64,000 bases of DNA, taken from Eubacteriales bacterium (GTDB lineage Bacteria; Bacillota_A; Clostridia; Christensenellales; Aristaeellaceae). The DNA is taken from positions 21,035 to 85,034 of the forward strand of contig JARKQG010000073.1 in the NCBI GenBank assembly GCA_029974035.1. The letters run 5' to 3'. A program made the position numbers and the translations under genes. Below are positions 31,658-40,519 of the stretch, piece after piece; the first letter of the stretch is position 1, and each line of letters starts with the position of its first letter. Under the pieces are notes generated by a model. That model was not told the origin of the DNA and ran no database searches. It saw only the letters and a list, made by a program, of their open reading frames with translations.

Positions 31658-33403
31658 TTACCAGGCGCCGTGGCCGCCGCCGCCCCCGCCGCCGCCGGAG
31701 GAGCCGGAAAAACCGCCGCCGGAGGAACTGCTGCTCTTGGCCACCACCGAGGCGTTGTGCCGCCGCACATCGCGGAAGGCGTGACGCGTGCGCCCCATGT
31801 CGTAGTACCAGCCCGCGTACCACCACACGGGCAGCATGCCGCCGTAGCCGTAGTCCGGCTCGCCGGCCCGGCGCTCCAGATACTGGGTCAGCGGCTCCAC
31901 ATAGCCCAGCGCCACCAGAATTGGGAGATTCTTCAGCGCGTCCGCCGGAAGCTCCGTCAGCTTTTCACCGTATTTTTCGCAAAAACCCCGCACCGCCGCG
32001 ACTTTTTCCTCGCCGCGGTCGGTGAGCGGGCGAAGGCTCGCAAAGCCCGCGCACAAAACCGCCGTCAAAAACAGCCCCGCGGCGCCCAGCCAGGCCATTT
32101 CCAGCGCAAAGGCCGCGACGCTGACGATGATGCCCAGCACAGCCGTCAGCGTGACGCCCAGCGCCTTCTTTCCGCCGTTGCCCTGGTACAGCCCCTGGTC
32201 GATCGCCTGCCGCTGGACGGCCTTTTGCCAGGCGGCGTATTCGCTGGCAAAGTCCCGGGCGGCGGATTCACTCTCGCCGGCGTCCAGATCCTCGATCCAG
32301 AGGAAATCCCTGCGGCCAAACAGCCAGGAAAACAGCGCCTGCTGCTGACCGGACATCGGCGCGTCGCGGCGCAGCGCGGTGAACTTCGTCCCCTTTTCTC
32401 CGCTGACGGGGTGGGCTTCGCCGGCCATCGAAAGCACGCCCATTTGGGTGAGCTCCAGGAGCGTAGCGGAAAAGGCGCTCTCGTCCGCAGTGTTTCGCAC
32501 CAGCAGCCCGGCCACCGCGGCGTCCAGCCCGTCAAGCGCCCCTATGTCCTCCGAGGGCTGCACCGCCCGGCGGAATCCGAAGCGCGCGAAAAAGGACCGG
32601 AAGAGCAGCGCCATGCCGATGAAGATCGCCGCGAAGGCCCCCATCAGCCCATAGCGCGCCGCATGCTCCATGCGCGCCTGCGCCTCTTCCGCCTCCGCCC
32701 GCTCCTCGGCCAGCCTCGCCTCGGTTTCGAGGGCCTCGTCTGTGATGTCCCGGTCGATCAGCGGCGCCGCGTACAGCGCGGAGGCCGGAAACAGCGCGTC
32801 GATCTCGGCGTACTGCCCCGGCGCCACGTCCCTGGGCCCGGCCGTGAGCACGCTGCCCGCCAGCGCCAGGTCGCCCTCGTCCATGGCGCCGTGGACAAAC
32901 CAGTGCTCCGGCGCCTCCGGAAACGCAACGCTCAGCGTGGCATTTTGAAGCGTCACGGCATTGTTGAGGCCGATCAGCCGGTAGTTGAGCCGCGCGGCGT
33001 CCCGATACCGCTGGGCGAGACCCCGCAGCGTGTACTCGTAGCGAAACTCGCGCCGGCCGCCGCTGCCCGGCGCGTACGCCTTGACCTCCAGCATGCCGCC
33101 GTCCTCGGTCAGCGTATAGGTATTGGGCACCATATCCATCGAATCGACCCGCGTCAGCAGCGTATCGCCGTCCACGTACAGGCTGAAATCGCCCCATCCC
33201 TCCACATCCGAAACGTCGAGGGTGGACAGGATGCCGTTGTAACTGCCGTCAAAAACGTAGGTCAGGCGCTCCGCGATCCGCCCGGACCCATCGGCCTCAA
33301 TGGACACGTCCATCGAGTACGCGGAAATCGTGTAATCCGCCGCCAGCGCGCCCGGCGACAGGGCCAGAAGCGCCAGCAGGAGCACCGCCAGAATCTTGCG
33401 CAT
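31658..33403 (-). CDS. DUF2207 domain membrane protein
   Basis: 581 residues: signal peptide (about 1-21), an extracytoplasmic DUF2207 domain with mixed beta character (about 22-215), a coiled polar segment (about 225-245), a membrane helix (about 250-270), a cytoplasmic domain, two further helices (about 415-455) and a C-terminus of Ser and Gly ending SSGGGGGGGGHGAW, typical of the family. The function is unknown; it recurs with LemA and TPM proteins in envelope gene groups, as it does within 7 kb here. It has its own promoter, divergent from the XRE-cupin gene. Confidence 0.9.
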   Translation of the reverse strand: MRKILAVLLLALLALSPGALAADYTISAYSMDVSIEADGSGRIAERLTYVFDGSYNGILSTLDVSDVEGWGDFSLYVDGDTLLTRVDSMDMVPNTYTLTEDGGMLEVKAYAPGSGGRREFRYEYTLRGLAQRYRDAARLNYRLIGLNNAVTLQNATLSVAFPEAPEHWFVHGAMDEGDLALAGSVLTAGPRDVAPGQYAEIDALFPASALYAAPLIDRDITDEALETEARLAEERAEAEEAQARMEHAARYGLMGAFAAIFIGMALLFRSFFARFGFRRAVQPSEDIGALDGLDAAVAGLLVRNTADESAFSATLLELTQMGVLSMAGEAHPVSGEKGTKFTALRRDAPMSGQQQALFSWLFGRRDFLWIEDLDAGESESAARDFASEYAAWQKAVQRQAIDQGLYQGNGGKKALGVTLTAVLGIIVSVAAFALEMAWLGAAGLFLTAVLCAGFASLRPLTDRGEEKVAAVRGFCEKYGEKLTELPADALKNLPILVALGYVEPLTQYLERRAGEPDYGYGGMLPVWWYAGWYYDMGRTRHAFRDVRRHNASVVAKSSSSSGGGFSGSSGGGGGGGGHGAW

Positions 33404-33423
33404 GGATCATCCCCCCTGCGTCC

Positions 33424-33452
33424 ATTATCCCGAAGCGGCGGGCAAATGTCAA
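33424..33452 (-). promoter_or_regulatory. Promoter of the DUF2207 gene
   Basis: Minus strand TTGACA (33447-33452) and GATAAT (33424-33429) are 17 bases apart, about 20 bases before the start codon. Confidence 0.7.
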
Positions 33453-33511
33453 TAATCTTCGGCCATCCTGTCCGGCTCGGGGCTCCAATGGTCGTTTTAA
33501 TGACTTTTGGC

Positions 33512-33541
33512 TTGACACCACGCCCCATCAGACGTTATGAT
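33512..33541 (+). promoter_or_regulatory. Promoter of the XRE-cupin / acyl-CoA ligase pair
   Basis: TTGACA (33512-33517) and TATGAT (33536-33541) are 18 bases apart, 35 bases before the GTG start. Confidence 0.7.
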
Positions 33542-33576
33542 TTGATAAATTGGATGCAATAGGGAGGTCTTTGCGC

Positions 33577-34131
33577 GTGTCTGACAACATTCAGGCCATC
33601 GCGGTCCGGATCTGTGATCTTCGCGAGATCAGCGGCCTGACGCAGCGGCAGGTCGCGGAAGCGTCCGGCGTACCGCTGGAGGATTACATCGAATACGAAA
33701 AGGGCGTCCGGGACTTTTCCTTCAGCCACCTGTTCAACATTGCCAAAGCGCTGGGCGTCGACATCAGTGACCTGCTCACCGGCGAAAGCCCCAGGCTTCG
33801 GGGCTATGTCGTGACCCGCGCGGGCCAGGGCCTGGCCTTTGACCGACGCAAGGCCTACCACTACCAGCACCTGGCCTACAACTTCCGCGACAAGAAGGCG
33901 GAACCCTTCCTCGTCACCGTCGAGTTTGACGGCCAGACCTCCGGCAAGACCGCCCACGCCCACGACGGGCAGGAGTTCGATTACGTGCTGGAGGGCCGCA
34001 TGCTGATCGAGCTTGGCGGCAACAAGGTGTACTTGGACGCGGGGGATTCGGTGTACTACGATTCTTCGCTTCCCCACGCCATGTACGCGCTGGACGCCGA
34101 CGCTAGGTTTATCGCCGTCGTCATCAAATAA
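33577..34131 (+). CDS. XRE family regulator with C-terminal cupin domain
   Basis: 184 residues. Helix-turn-helix XRE domain (about 8-62, LTQRQVAEASGV) and cupin_2 domain (about 110-184; the HAHDGQEFDYVLEG and DSVYYDSSLPHAM strands carry the metal-site His residues). The start GTG 33577 lies 9 bases after GGGAGG; an ATG at 33550 would place that ribosome site inside the coding region. It is followed by an acyl-CoA ligase 18 bases on, a standing pair in Clostridia where the regulator probably senses an acyl or small-molecule ligand. Confidence 0.92.
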   Translation: MSDNIQAIAVRICDLREISGLTQRQVAEASGVPLEDYIEYEKGVRDFSFSHLFNIAKALGVDISDLLTGESPRLRGYVVTRAGQGLAFDRRKAYHYQHLAYNFRDKKAEPFLVTVEFDGQTSGKTAHAHDGQEFDYVLEGRMLIELGGNKVYLDAGDSVYYDSSLPHAMYALDADARFIAVVIK

Positions 34132-34149
34132 TCCGGGAGGTCAGGCCCA

Positions 34150-35808
34150 ATGACGCCCTACAAAAAGTACCTGGATCAATGGGAGTTCGGCTCCTACGAA
34201 GACTATCTCAAGAACTTCAGAATCAACGTGCCGGAGCACTTCAACTTCGCCTTTGACGTGCTGGACCAGATGGCCCGGGAGGCCCCCGACGAGCGTGCGC
34301 TGGAGTGGTGCAACCCTGCCGGCGAGGCGAGGACCTTCTCCTTTGCCGACATCAGCCGGGAATCGAGCCGCTGCGCCAATATGCTCTCCTCGCTGGGCGT
34401 AGGGCGGGGCGACGTGGTGATGCTGGTGCTCAAGCGGCACTATGAATTCTGGTTCGCCATCATGGCGCTGCACAAGCTGGGCGCCGTCGCCGTGCCGGCA
34501 ACCCACCTTCTGACCAAAAAGGACATCATCTACCGCGCCAACGCCGCGGACATCAAGGCGGTGATCGGCACCGTCGAGGGCGCTTTTGCCGACCAGTTGG
34601 ACGCCGCGCTGCCCGAATGCCCCTCGCTGAAGATCCGCGTCGCGGTCCGGGGCGAGCGGGCCGGCTGGCTTTCCTTTGATGAGGAGATGAAAAAGCACGG
34701 CGACCACTTTGACCGTTCGCTGCCGCTCAACAATAACGACGATCCGCTTTTGATCTACTTTACCTCCGGCACCAGCGGCATGCCCAAGATGGTGCTGCTG
34801 GACTGCAGCTATCCGCTGGGCCACATTCAGACGGCGGTGTACTGGCTGCGCTGCCAGGAGGGCGGGCTGCACCTGACGGTTTCGGAGACCGGCTGGGCCA
34901 AATCCGTCTGGGGCAAGCTGTACGGCCAGTGGATGGCGGGCAGCGCCGTCATGAGCTACGATTTTGATAAATTCGTGCCGGCGGAGCTTCTGGGCATTTT
35001 GGAAAAGTACGCCGTCACCACCTTCTGCGCGCCGCCGACGATCTACCGCTTCATGGCGCTGGAGGACGTGGCCGCCTACGACCTTTCCGCTCTTAAAGCC
35101 TGCTCCGTCGCCGGCGAACCGCTGAACCCCGATCTGTTTGAAAAATGGCTTAAGCTGACCGGCCATCAGATGCGCGAAATCTACGGCCAGACCGAATTGT
35201 GCGTCACGGTGGGCACCTTCCCGTGGATGAAAGTCTGCCCCGGCTCGATGGGCAAGCCCTCGCCCCAGTTTGACGTGGATCTGGTGGATGAGGAGGGCAA
35301 CTCCGTCCCGCCGGGCGTGGTGGGCGAGATCGTGGTGCGTACCCGCAGGGACCGCCCCGTAGGCATGTTCCAGGGCTACCACCGGGATCCGGAGCGCACA
35401 AAGTCCGTCTGGCACGACGGCGCGTACCATACGCTGGATCTGGCCTGGCGCGACGAGTGGGGCTACTACTGGTATGTGGGCCGCGCGGACGACGTGATCA
35501 AGTCCTCCGGGTACCGCATCGGGCCCTTTGAGGTGGAGAGCGCACTGCTCGAACACCCCGCCGTGGTGGAAACCGCTATCACCGGCGTGCCGGACGCGGT
35601 GCGCGGCCAGATCATCAAGGCCACCATCGTGCTGCGCAGCGGCTACGAGCCCTCCGATGACCTGATTCGGGAACTCCAGGATCACGTCAAGCACACCACC
35701 GCCCCCTACAAATATCCGCGCATCATCGAATTCGTCAGCGAACTGCCCAAGACGATTTCCGGCAAGATCCGCAGGGTCGAGCTGCGTGAGCGCGACGCCA
35801 ACCGCTGA
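34150..35808 (+). CDS. AMP-forming acyl-CoA synthetase
   Basis: 552 residues of the ANL superfamily. The P-loop YFTSGTSGMPKMV is at 203-215, IYGQTE follows near 345, the hinge GRADDVIKSSGYRIGPFEVE near 448-467, and the catalytic Lys in KTISGKIRR near the C-terminus. The sequence is closest in style to medium-chain acyl-CoA or acetyl-CoA-like synthetases of Clostridia. It activates a carboxylic acid to its CoA thioester in the cytoplasm; the acid is unknown. Co-transcribed with the XRE-cupin gene, which probably regulates it, and 6 bases before the lipoprotein gene. Confidence 0.9.
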   Translation: MTPYKKYLDQWEFGSYEDYLKNFRINVPEHFNFAFDVLDQMAREAPDERALEWCNPAGEARTFSFADISRESSRCANMLSSLGVGRGDVVMLVLKRHYEFWFAIMALHKLGAVAVPATHLLTKKDIIYRANAADIKAVIGTVEGAFADQLDAALPECPSLKIRVAVRGERAGWLSFDEEMKKHGDHFDRSLPLNNNDDPLLIYFTSGTSGMPKMVLLDCSYPLGHIQTAVYWLRCQEGGLHLTVSETGWAKSVWGKLYGQWMAGSAVMSYDFDKFVPAELLGILEKYAVTTFCAPPTIYRFMALEDVAAYDLSALKACSVAGEPLNPDLFEKWLKLTGHQMREIYGQTELCVTVGTFPWMKVCPGSMGKPSPQFDVDLVDEEGNSVPPGVVGEIVVRTRRDRPVGMFQGYHRDPERTKSVWHDGAYHTLDLAWRDEWGYYWYVGRADDVIKSSGYRIGPFEVESALLEHPAVVETAITGVPDAVRGQIIKATIVLRSGYEPSDDLIRELQDHVKHTTAPYKYPRIIEFVSELPKTISGKIRRVELRERDANR

Positions 35809-35814
35809 GGTCTC

Positions 35815-36498
35815 ATGAACGATATCAGGAAGGCTGGCCCGGCCGTGAAGCGGCTGTCGGCGCTGATTGCCCTGGCGCTTGTGGCGCTCATCACCTCCGG
35901 CTGCGGGCTTCTTGCCCAGCCGGAGGCGACGCCTGTACCCGCGCCCGAAGTCACCGCCGAGCCCACGCCGGTCCCCACGCCCACGCCGGCGCCCACGCCT
36001 GTTCCCACGCCGGTGCCGGTGGTGGAAATCAAGGATTACCAGTACGCCCGGGTGACCAACAAAGCGCTGGACGTCACCTTTGATTACCCGTCCCATTGGA
36101 TCAACAAGCCCGGCGCCATCACCATCAGCTACATTCAGCCGGTGGAGCCGGGCGAGACCGCGGCACGGCTGGCCGTCAGCGTCAAAAAGAGCTCAAAGTC
36201 GCTGGATCAGGACGGCGTGAAAAAAGAACTGGATAAGATGATCGACGCCGTTGCCTCCGGTGTCGAGGACTTCCGGCGCGGTTCGATCTCCAAAAAGGTC
36301 AAGCTGGCCGGCAATACCGGCCTCTCCATCGTGTACCAGGGCAATCTGGACGGCAAGCCCATCAAGGGGTTCCTCATCGTCGCGGTCAAAAATTCCAAAA
36401 AGCGCCTGACGGCGCTGAATTTCTACGCGCCGGCCGACCTTTACAGCGATTTTGAACCGGTGCTCAAGCAGGTGCTGGGCTCGGTCAAGATATCCTAA
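35815..36498 (+). CDS. Putative lipoprotein with Pro-rich linker (PsbP-like domain)
   Basis: 227 residues. A hydrophobic signal (about 12-27) ends in a lipobox-like ITSGC with Cys30, then a Pro/Thr/Val repeat linker (about 38-70) that would span the wall, then an extracellular domain (about 75-227). The opening YARVTNKALDVTFDYPSHW resembles PsbP/DUF1795-like lipoproteins. GAGGT precedes the ATG. It may be read from the preceding operon. No function is known. Confidence 0.8.
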   Translation: MNDIRKAGPAVKRLSALIALALVALITSGCGLLAQPEATPVPAPEVTAEPTPVPTPTPAPTPVPTPVPVVEIKDYQYARVTNKALDVTFDYPSHWINKPGAITISYIQPVEPGETAARLAVSVKKSSKSLDQDGVKKELDKMIDAVASGVEDFRRGSISKKVKLAGNTGLSIVYQGNLDGKPIKGFLIVAVKNSKKRLTALNFYAPADLYSDFEPVLKQVLGSVKIS

Positions 36499-36569
36499 GT
36501 GGGGCCCTTGGGCGCAGCGCAAAGGGGGAAGCGCCGCCCAGCGGATGGGACATGTGAAGGAGGATGCCT

Positions 36570-37319
36570 ATGTGGGTGCGCGCTGAACTGAAATCGCGGG
36601 CATGGCAGTCGCTTCGAAACAATGGGTACTGGGTCGCGCTGTCGGCGGTCGTCATCGTCATAATCCTGTCGGGCGGCATCGGCGGCGTGGGCAACACCGG
36701 GCAGGGCCCGGTCGGTGTGGAATACCGCCTGAACGCCCATGAGGTCAACCAGCTGGGCGATTTCATGCGGTCCATCTCTCCGATGCTTCTGTTTGTTGTG
36801 TTCGGCAGCATACTTCTCTCCATCGCCTACGGGGTCTTTGTGGCCAACCCGCTGTCCGTGGGCAAGAGCCGCTTTTTTCTGGAGCACCGCCTCCGCCGCC
36901 CGAGTGTCGGTCTGGTCTTCTGGCCGTTTTCGAGCGGGAGCTACCTGAACGTGGTCAAGGCGACGTTCATGCAGGTGCTCATCATCGCGCTGTGGTCGCT
37001 GCTCCTCATCGTCCCAGGCATCGTCAAGTCCTACCAGTACGCCCTCGTGCCCTACATCCTGGCGGAAAATCCGGGCTTGTCGTGGCGGCGCGCGCTGGAC
37101 CTCAGCCGCAGCATGACCGACGGCTGCAAGTTTGACATCTTCGTACTGCAGCTCAGCTTTATCGGCTGGTACCTGCTGGGCCTTCTGGCGCTTTTCATCG
37201 GCACGATCCTGGTGGCGCCCTATCCGGAAGCCACGATGGCGGAACTGTACGCGACGCTGCGCGAACAGGCCCTGGCGCGCGGCGTCACATCGGAGGACGA
37301 GTTGCCCGGCATCTGCTGA
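36570..37319 (+). CDS. DUF975 family membrane protein
   Basis: 249 residues with about five membrane helices. The N-terminal RAELKSRAWQSLRNNGYW and the later GIVKSYQYALVPYILAENPGLSWRRALDLSRSMTDGCK block are hallmark DUF975 sequence. Start ATG 36570 is 6 bases after AAGGAGG; ATG 36564 abuts it directly. Function unknown, a membrane protein often found near envelope and stress genes of Firmicutes. It is convergent with the TPM gene; the gap between them is packed with hairpins. Confidence 0.88.
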   Translation: MWVRAELKSRAWQSLRNNGYWVALSAVVIVIILSGGIGGVGNTGQGPVGVEYRLNAHEVNQLGDFMRSISPMLLFVVFGSILLSIAYGVFVANPLSVGKSRFFLEHRLRRPSVGLVFWPFSSGSYLNVVKATFMQVLIIALWSLLLIVPGIVKSYQYALVPYILAENPGLSWRRALDLSRSMTDGCKFDIFVLQLSFIGWYLLGLLALFIGTILVAPYPEATMAELYATLREQALARGVTSEDELPGIC

Positions 37320-37349
37320 TTCCTCCGGCGCGCGGATTTGCGCACAACG

Positions 37350-37617
37350 GGGCGGCGCGGATTTTCATCCGCGCCGCCCTCAGACCATCCACAAAGTGCC
37401 CGTTATGCTTTAATCGTTCCCGGCGGCGTGCACGCCGGGAACGGGATCGCACCATCAGTGCGCACACTGGTGGCGCTATCCATACCTTTGGTCAGTGCGC
37501 CGCCCGGAAATTCCAGAGAATTTCAGGCGCACGCAGACCCTTTCTCATCGCATCGAAAAAACCGCAGGGTTTTTTGATGCTTTGGGGGCGGCGCGGACTT
37601 TCATCCGCCCGCCCCCG
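37350..37617. repeat. Chain of six consecutive hairpins in a convergent intergenic gap
   Basis: The gap from 37320 to 37620 holds no gene. Inverted repeats follow each other: 37350-37379 (13-base perfect stem), 37415-37443 (11-base perfect stem), 37444-37481 (17-base stem, three mismatches), 37490-37539 (outer GGTC/GTGCGCC arms with an inner GAAATTC/GAATTTC pair), 37550-37580 (A6 against T6 stem, terminator-like for either strand) and about 37584-37617. The first and last share GGGGCGGCGCGGA-TTTCATCCGC. The function is unknown; terminator cluster, folded RNA or decayed repeat elements are all possible. Confidence 0.7.
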
Positions 37618-37620
37618 CTT

Positions 37621-38607
37621 TTACCTGCCCCGGCCGCCGCCCGCCCCGCGGGAGCCGCCGCCGCCTCCGGAGAAGCCGCCGCCCCCGCCAAAGCCGCCAA
37701 AGCCGCCGCCGGAACGGCCGCCGCCCGAACCGCGCGACCGGCCGCCGCCGCCAGAAAAGCCGCCTCCGCCAAAGCCGCCAAACCCGCCCGGACGACGGGG
37801 ACCGCCGCTCCAGGGCCCCGGCCCCGGCGGACGGCGCCGGGGGCCGAATAGGCTCCCGCCCAGCCAGCCGCCGAAAAAGCCCGGCAGGCAGCCGCAGCCG
37901 CCGCGCGCGCCGCCAAAGATGGAGAGCACGATCAGCACGATGATGATGGCGAAGATGAAGTTGAAAGACGAACCGCCCTCGTCGCGCCGGGGCGCGTCCG
38001 CGACGTAGCCGTCGCCCGTGCCGTAGCTCGCGCCGCCGGGGCTGAAATTCGTTCCTACGCCGGTGCCGGAGCCGTAGTAGGCGGTCCGGGACGCATTGTC
38101 GATGGAGAGGCTGGCGCCGTAGATGTCCGCCACCTTTTCGAACAGCGCGTCAAAATACTGGATGCTGCCCGCCGAGTAGTCCTTCGCGGCAAAACCCGGC
38201 TCCAGATACTCGTTCCACAGCGCGCTCAGTTCGCTGGTGGGCAGGTTGCGCTCGAGCCCCGTACCCTCGATGGTGTAGTAGTCGTCGTCGCCGATGGCCA
38301 GCAGCACGAGAAGGCCGTTGTTCTTCTGGGCGTCGCCGATGCCCCATTCGTTGAAGAGCGCCAGGGCGTAGTCAAAGGTCGTATTGGGCGACGTGGTGTC
38401 CACCGTCACAAACACGATCTGCGCGCCGGTGGCCCTGTCCAGCGCCTTGGCGTTGACCTCGATGTGGTTTTTCGCTTCGGCCGACAGTACGCCGGCGTAG
38501 TCGCTGGCGTAGTAGCCGGTGGGCTGAACGACGTCGACAGCCAGCGCGGGCACGGCGGCCAGCGCGAGGCAGACCAGCGCCGCCGCCACCGCAAGGATTT
38601 TTTTCAC
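37621..38607 (-). CDS. TPM domain protein (YgcG family) with Gly/Arg-rich tail
   Basis: 328 residues: signal peptide (about 1-23), TPM domain (about 30-165, with YASDYAGVLSAEAK and GIGDAQKNNGLLVLLAIGDDDYYTIEGTGLE), one membrane helix (about 218-232) and a long low-complexity C-terminus of Gly, Arg, Phe, Ser and Pro (about 235-328). TPM domains are metal-binding, sometimes acid phosphatase-like. LemA next door is a usual partner in bacteria. Last gene of the xpaC-telA-lemA-TPM operon; the gap to lemA is 18 bases. Confidence 0.9.
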   Translation of the reverse strand: MKKILAVAAALVCLALAAVPALAVDVVQPTGYYASDYAGVLSAEAKNHIEVNAKALDRATGAQIVFVTVDTTSPNTTFDYALALFNEWGIGDAQKNNGLLVLLAIGDDDYYTIEGTGLERNLPTSELSALWNEYLEPGFAAKDYSAGSIQYFDALFEKVADIYGASLSIDNASRTAYYGSGTGVGTNFSPGGASYGTGDGYVADAPRRDEGGSSFNFIFAIIIVLIVLSIFGGARGGCGCLPGFFGGWLGGSLFGPRRRPPGPGPWSGGPRRPGGFGGFGGGGFSGGGGRSRGSGGGRSGGGFGGFGGGGGFSGGGGGSRGAGGGRGR

Positions 38608-38625
38608 AGGCTTCCTCCTATCGGT

Positions 38626-39213
38626 TTACTGGAACAGCTCCAGCGTCGGCGCACCGCCCTTGATGCCGCCGATCAGCCCGGCCGGGAAGCCGGAGTACAT
38701 CTTCTTCGCATCCCGGTTGAACTGGGCGGCCAGGTCGTTGAAGGGGTCCCGCCCGATGGTGTTGCCGTGGGATTTGAAATTGTCGTACACGCTCTGAACG
38801 TCCTTTTCGTCCGCCACCGAGAGGGCTGCGTTGTTCAGTTCGGTGTACAGGTCCTCGACGGCCTTGGCAAGAAGCGCGTTGGCGTCGGCGCGTGCCTTGA
38901 TCTGCGTCTGCGGCAGCTGATTGGCCTCCTCCAGCCCCTTCTGGGCGTCGGCCGCCTTTTCCACCAGCGCCTTGTCGATCTCCGCGTAGCGCCCGGCGAT
39001 GCCCACGAGGGTATAGGCGTCCTTGGCGCGCTGCTTCAGATCGCCGTCGATGGAGAGCCCGTCGCCGCCGGCGCCCACGTAGAACACCTTCAGCACGTCA
39101 TCCCGCATCTCCAGCGCGTTCTTCTCCAGCGCGTTTCCGCTCAGGCTGAGCGCAAAGGCCACCGCAACCGCCAGTACGATCCACGCGATCATGCGGTTTT
39201 CCGAAAGACGCAT
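38626..39213 (-). CDS. LemA family protein
   Basis: 195 residues: one N-terminal membrane helix (about 8-25) followed by a helical-bundle domain with the family NALEKNALEMRDDVLKVF start and LAAQFNRDAKKMYSGFPAGLIGG end. Most LemA proteins present this bundle outside the membrane or in the cytoplasm and have no assigned activity. It sits between TelA and the TPM gene in one operon, 31 bases after telA. Confidence 0.88.
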   Translation of the reverse strand: MRLSENRMIAWIVLAVAVAFALSLSGNALEKNALEMRDDVLKVFYVGAGGDGLSIDGDLKQRAKDAYTLVGIAGRYAEIDKALVEKAADAQKGLEEANQLPQTQIKARADANALLAKAVEDLYTELNNAALSVADEKDVQSVYDNFKSHGNTIGRDPFNDLAAQFNRDAKKMYSGFPAGLIGGIKGGAPTLELFQ

Positions 39214-39244
39214 GTCAACACCTCGCTTTTTGGTCTATTCAAGG

Positions 39245-40504
39245 TCAGTTGCGCACCTCAAGCAATTTGGCTTTGAGCTGCTTTTCGATTTCCGCCAGCG
39301 AGGCTTCGGCCTGACGGCGCTTCTCGCGGCCCTCCTGCTGGATGGTCAGCACCTCATCCATGGTGTCGATCAGCTTCTGGTTGGTCATCTGCAGCGTTTC
39401 GATGTCCACGATGCCCCGCTCGGATTCCTTGGCGGTCTCCACGGTGGCCTGGTGCAGCCGGTCGGCGTTGTCGCGCAGCAGCTGGTTTGTGAGATCGGTG
39501 ACGGCGCGCTGCGCCTCCATGGCTTCCTGGGTGTGCTGCAGGCCAAGCGCCAGCACCATCTGGCTCTTCCACAGCGGGATGGTGTTGACCAGCGAGGACT
39601 GGATCTTCTCCGCCATCAGCTGGTTGGAATTCTGCAGCATGCGGATCTGCGGCGCCATCTGCAGCGACACGTTTCGGGTCAGCTCCAGGTCGTGGATCTT
39701 CTTTTCAAAGCGGTCGGCCTGGGCGGCCATGTCGTTGGCGTACTGGGCGTCCTCCGGCAGGCCGGAAGTCTGCGCCTTTTGGCGGGCCGCCTCCAGCTCG
39801 TTGGCGCGAAAATCCTTCAGCCGCAGCTTGCCCGCGGCGATGTACATGGACAGCTCCTTGAAGTAGCGAAGGTTCTCCGCGTAAAGCTGATCCAGCGTGG
39901 CGATATCCTTGAGCAGCTGCACCTGATGCGCCTCGAGGCCCGAGACGATCTTGCCCACGTTGACCTCCGCCTCGTCATAGCGGTTCTTGAGCATGGTGAG
40001 CTTGTCGACATTGCGCTTGAAGAAGGCGAAGAAGCCGCCTTCCTTTTCGTCGATGGTGAAGCCCTTGAGCTCGGTGACCAGCCCGGCGATCATGTCGCCC
40101 ACCTCGCCCAGGTCCTTGGTCTTGACATTTTTCAGCGCGGAGTCCGAAAAGCTGGCAATCTGCTGCTGCGCGTTGGCACCGTAGGAAAACACGAGGTTGG
40201 CGTCGGTCACGTCGATCTTCTTGGAGAATTCGCGGATCATCGCCTCTTCCTCCGGGGTAAACTTGTCGCGCACCTCGTCGGCGTCCGGCACGGCCTTGGC
40301 GCTCTCCGCGATGACCTTGGCGACCTCCGGCGGCGTGGGCTCCTTGGCGCCCAGCGTCAGCGTGATCCCCTCGGGCGTTGCGGCCGGCTCGGCGGGCGCG
40401 GCCTTCGCCTCGGCGACCGCCTGCTCCGCCTGCTTGAGCACCGCGTCCACCTGGGCGGGAGAGATCTCGGGGTTGTTCCGGGCATTGTTCTCAATATCGC
40501 TCAT
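39245..40504 (-). CDS. TelA family toxic anion resistance protein
   Basis: 419 residues, almost entirely helical with strong coiled-coil character (about 150-419) and an acidic, Ala-rich N-terminus. The GVIPFG-type opening of relatives is poorly kept, but FVFSYGANAQQQIASFSDSAL and the ending of the family are recognisable. TelA/YceH proteins affect resistance to tellurite, cell-wall antibiotics and bacteriocins in Firmicutes. It lies 15 bases after the XpaC gene, its normal partner. Confidence 0.9.
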   Translation of the reverse strand: MSDIENNARNNPEISPAQVDAVLKQAEQAVAEAKAAPAEPAATPEGITLTLGAKEPTPPEVAKVIAESAKAVPDADEVRDKFTPEEEAMIREFSKKIDVTDANLVFSYGANAQQQIASFSDSALKNVKTKDLGEVGDMIAGLVTELKGFTIDEKEGGFFAFFKRNVDKLTMLKNRYDEAEVNVGKIVSGLEAHQVQLLKDIATLDQLYAENLRYFKELSMYIAAGKLRLKDFRANELEAARQKAQTSGLPEDAQYANDMAAQADRFEKKIHDLELTRNVSLQMAPQIRMLQNSNQLMAEKIQSSLVNTIPLWKSQMVLALGLQHTQEAMEAQRAVTDLTNQLLRDNADRLHQATVETAKESERGIVDIETLQMTNQKLIDTMDEVLTIQQEGREKRRQAEASLAEIEKQLKAKLLEVRN

Positions 40505-40519
40505 TGTGGTTCCTCCTCA

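Noticed and set aside
37350..37617. CRISPR array
   Set aside because: The repeats are different hairpins following each other, not one direct repeat with unique spacers.
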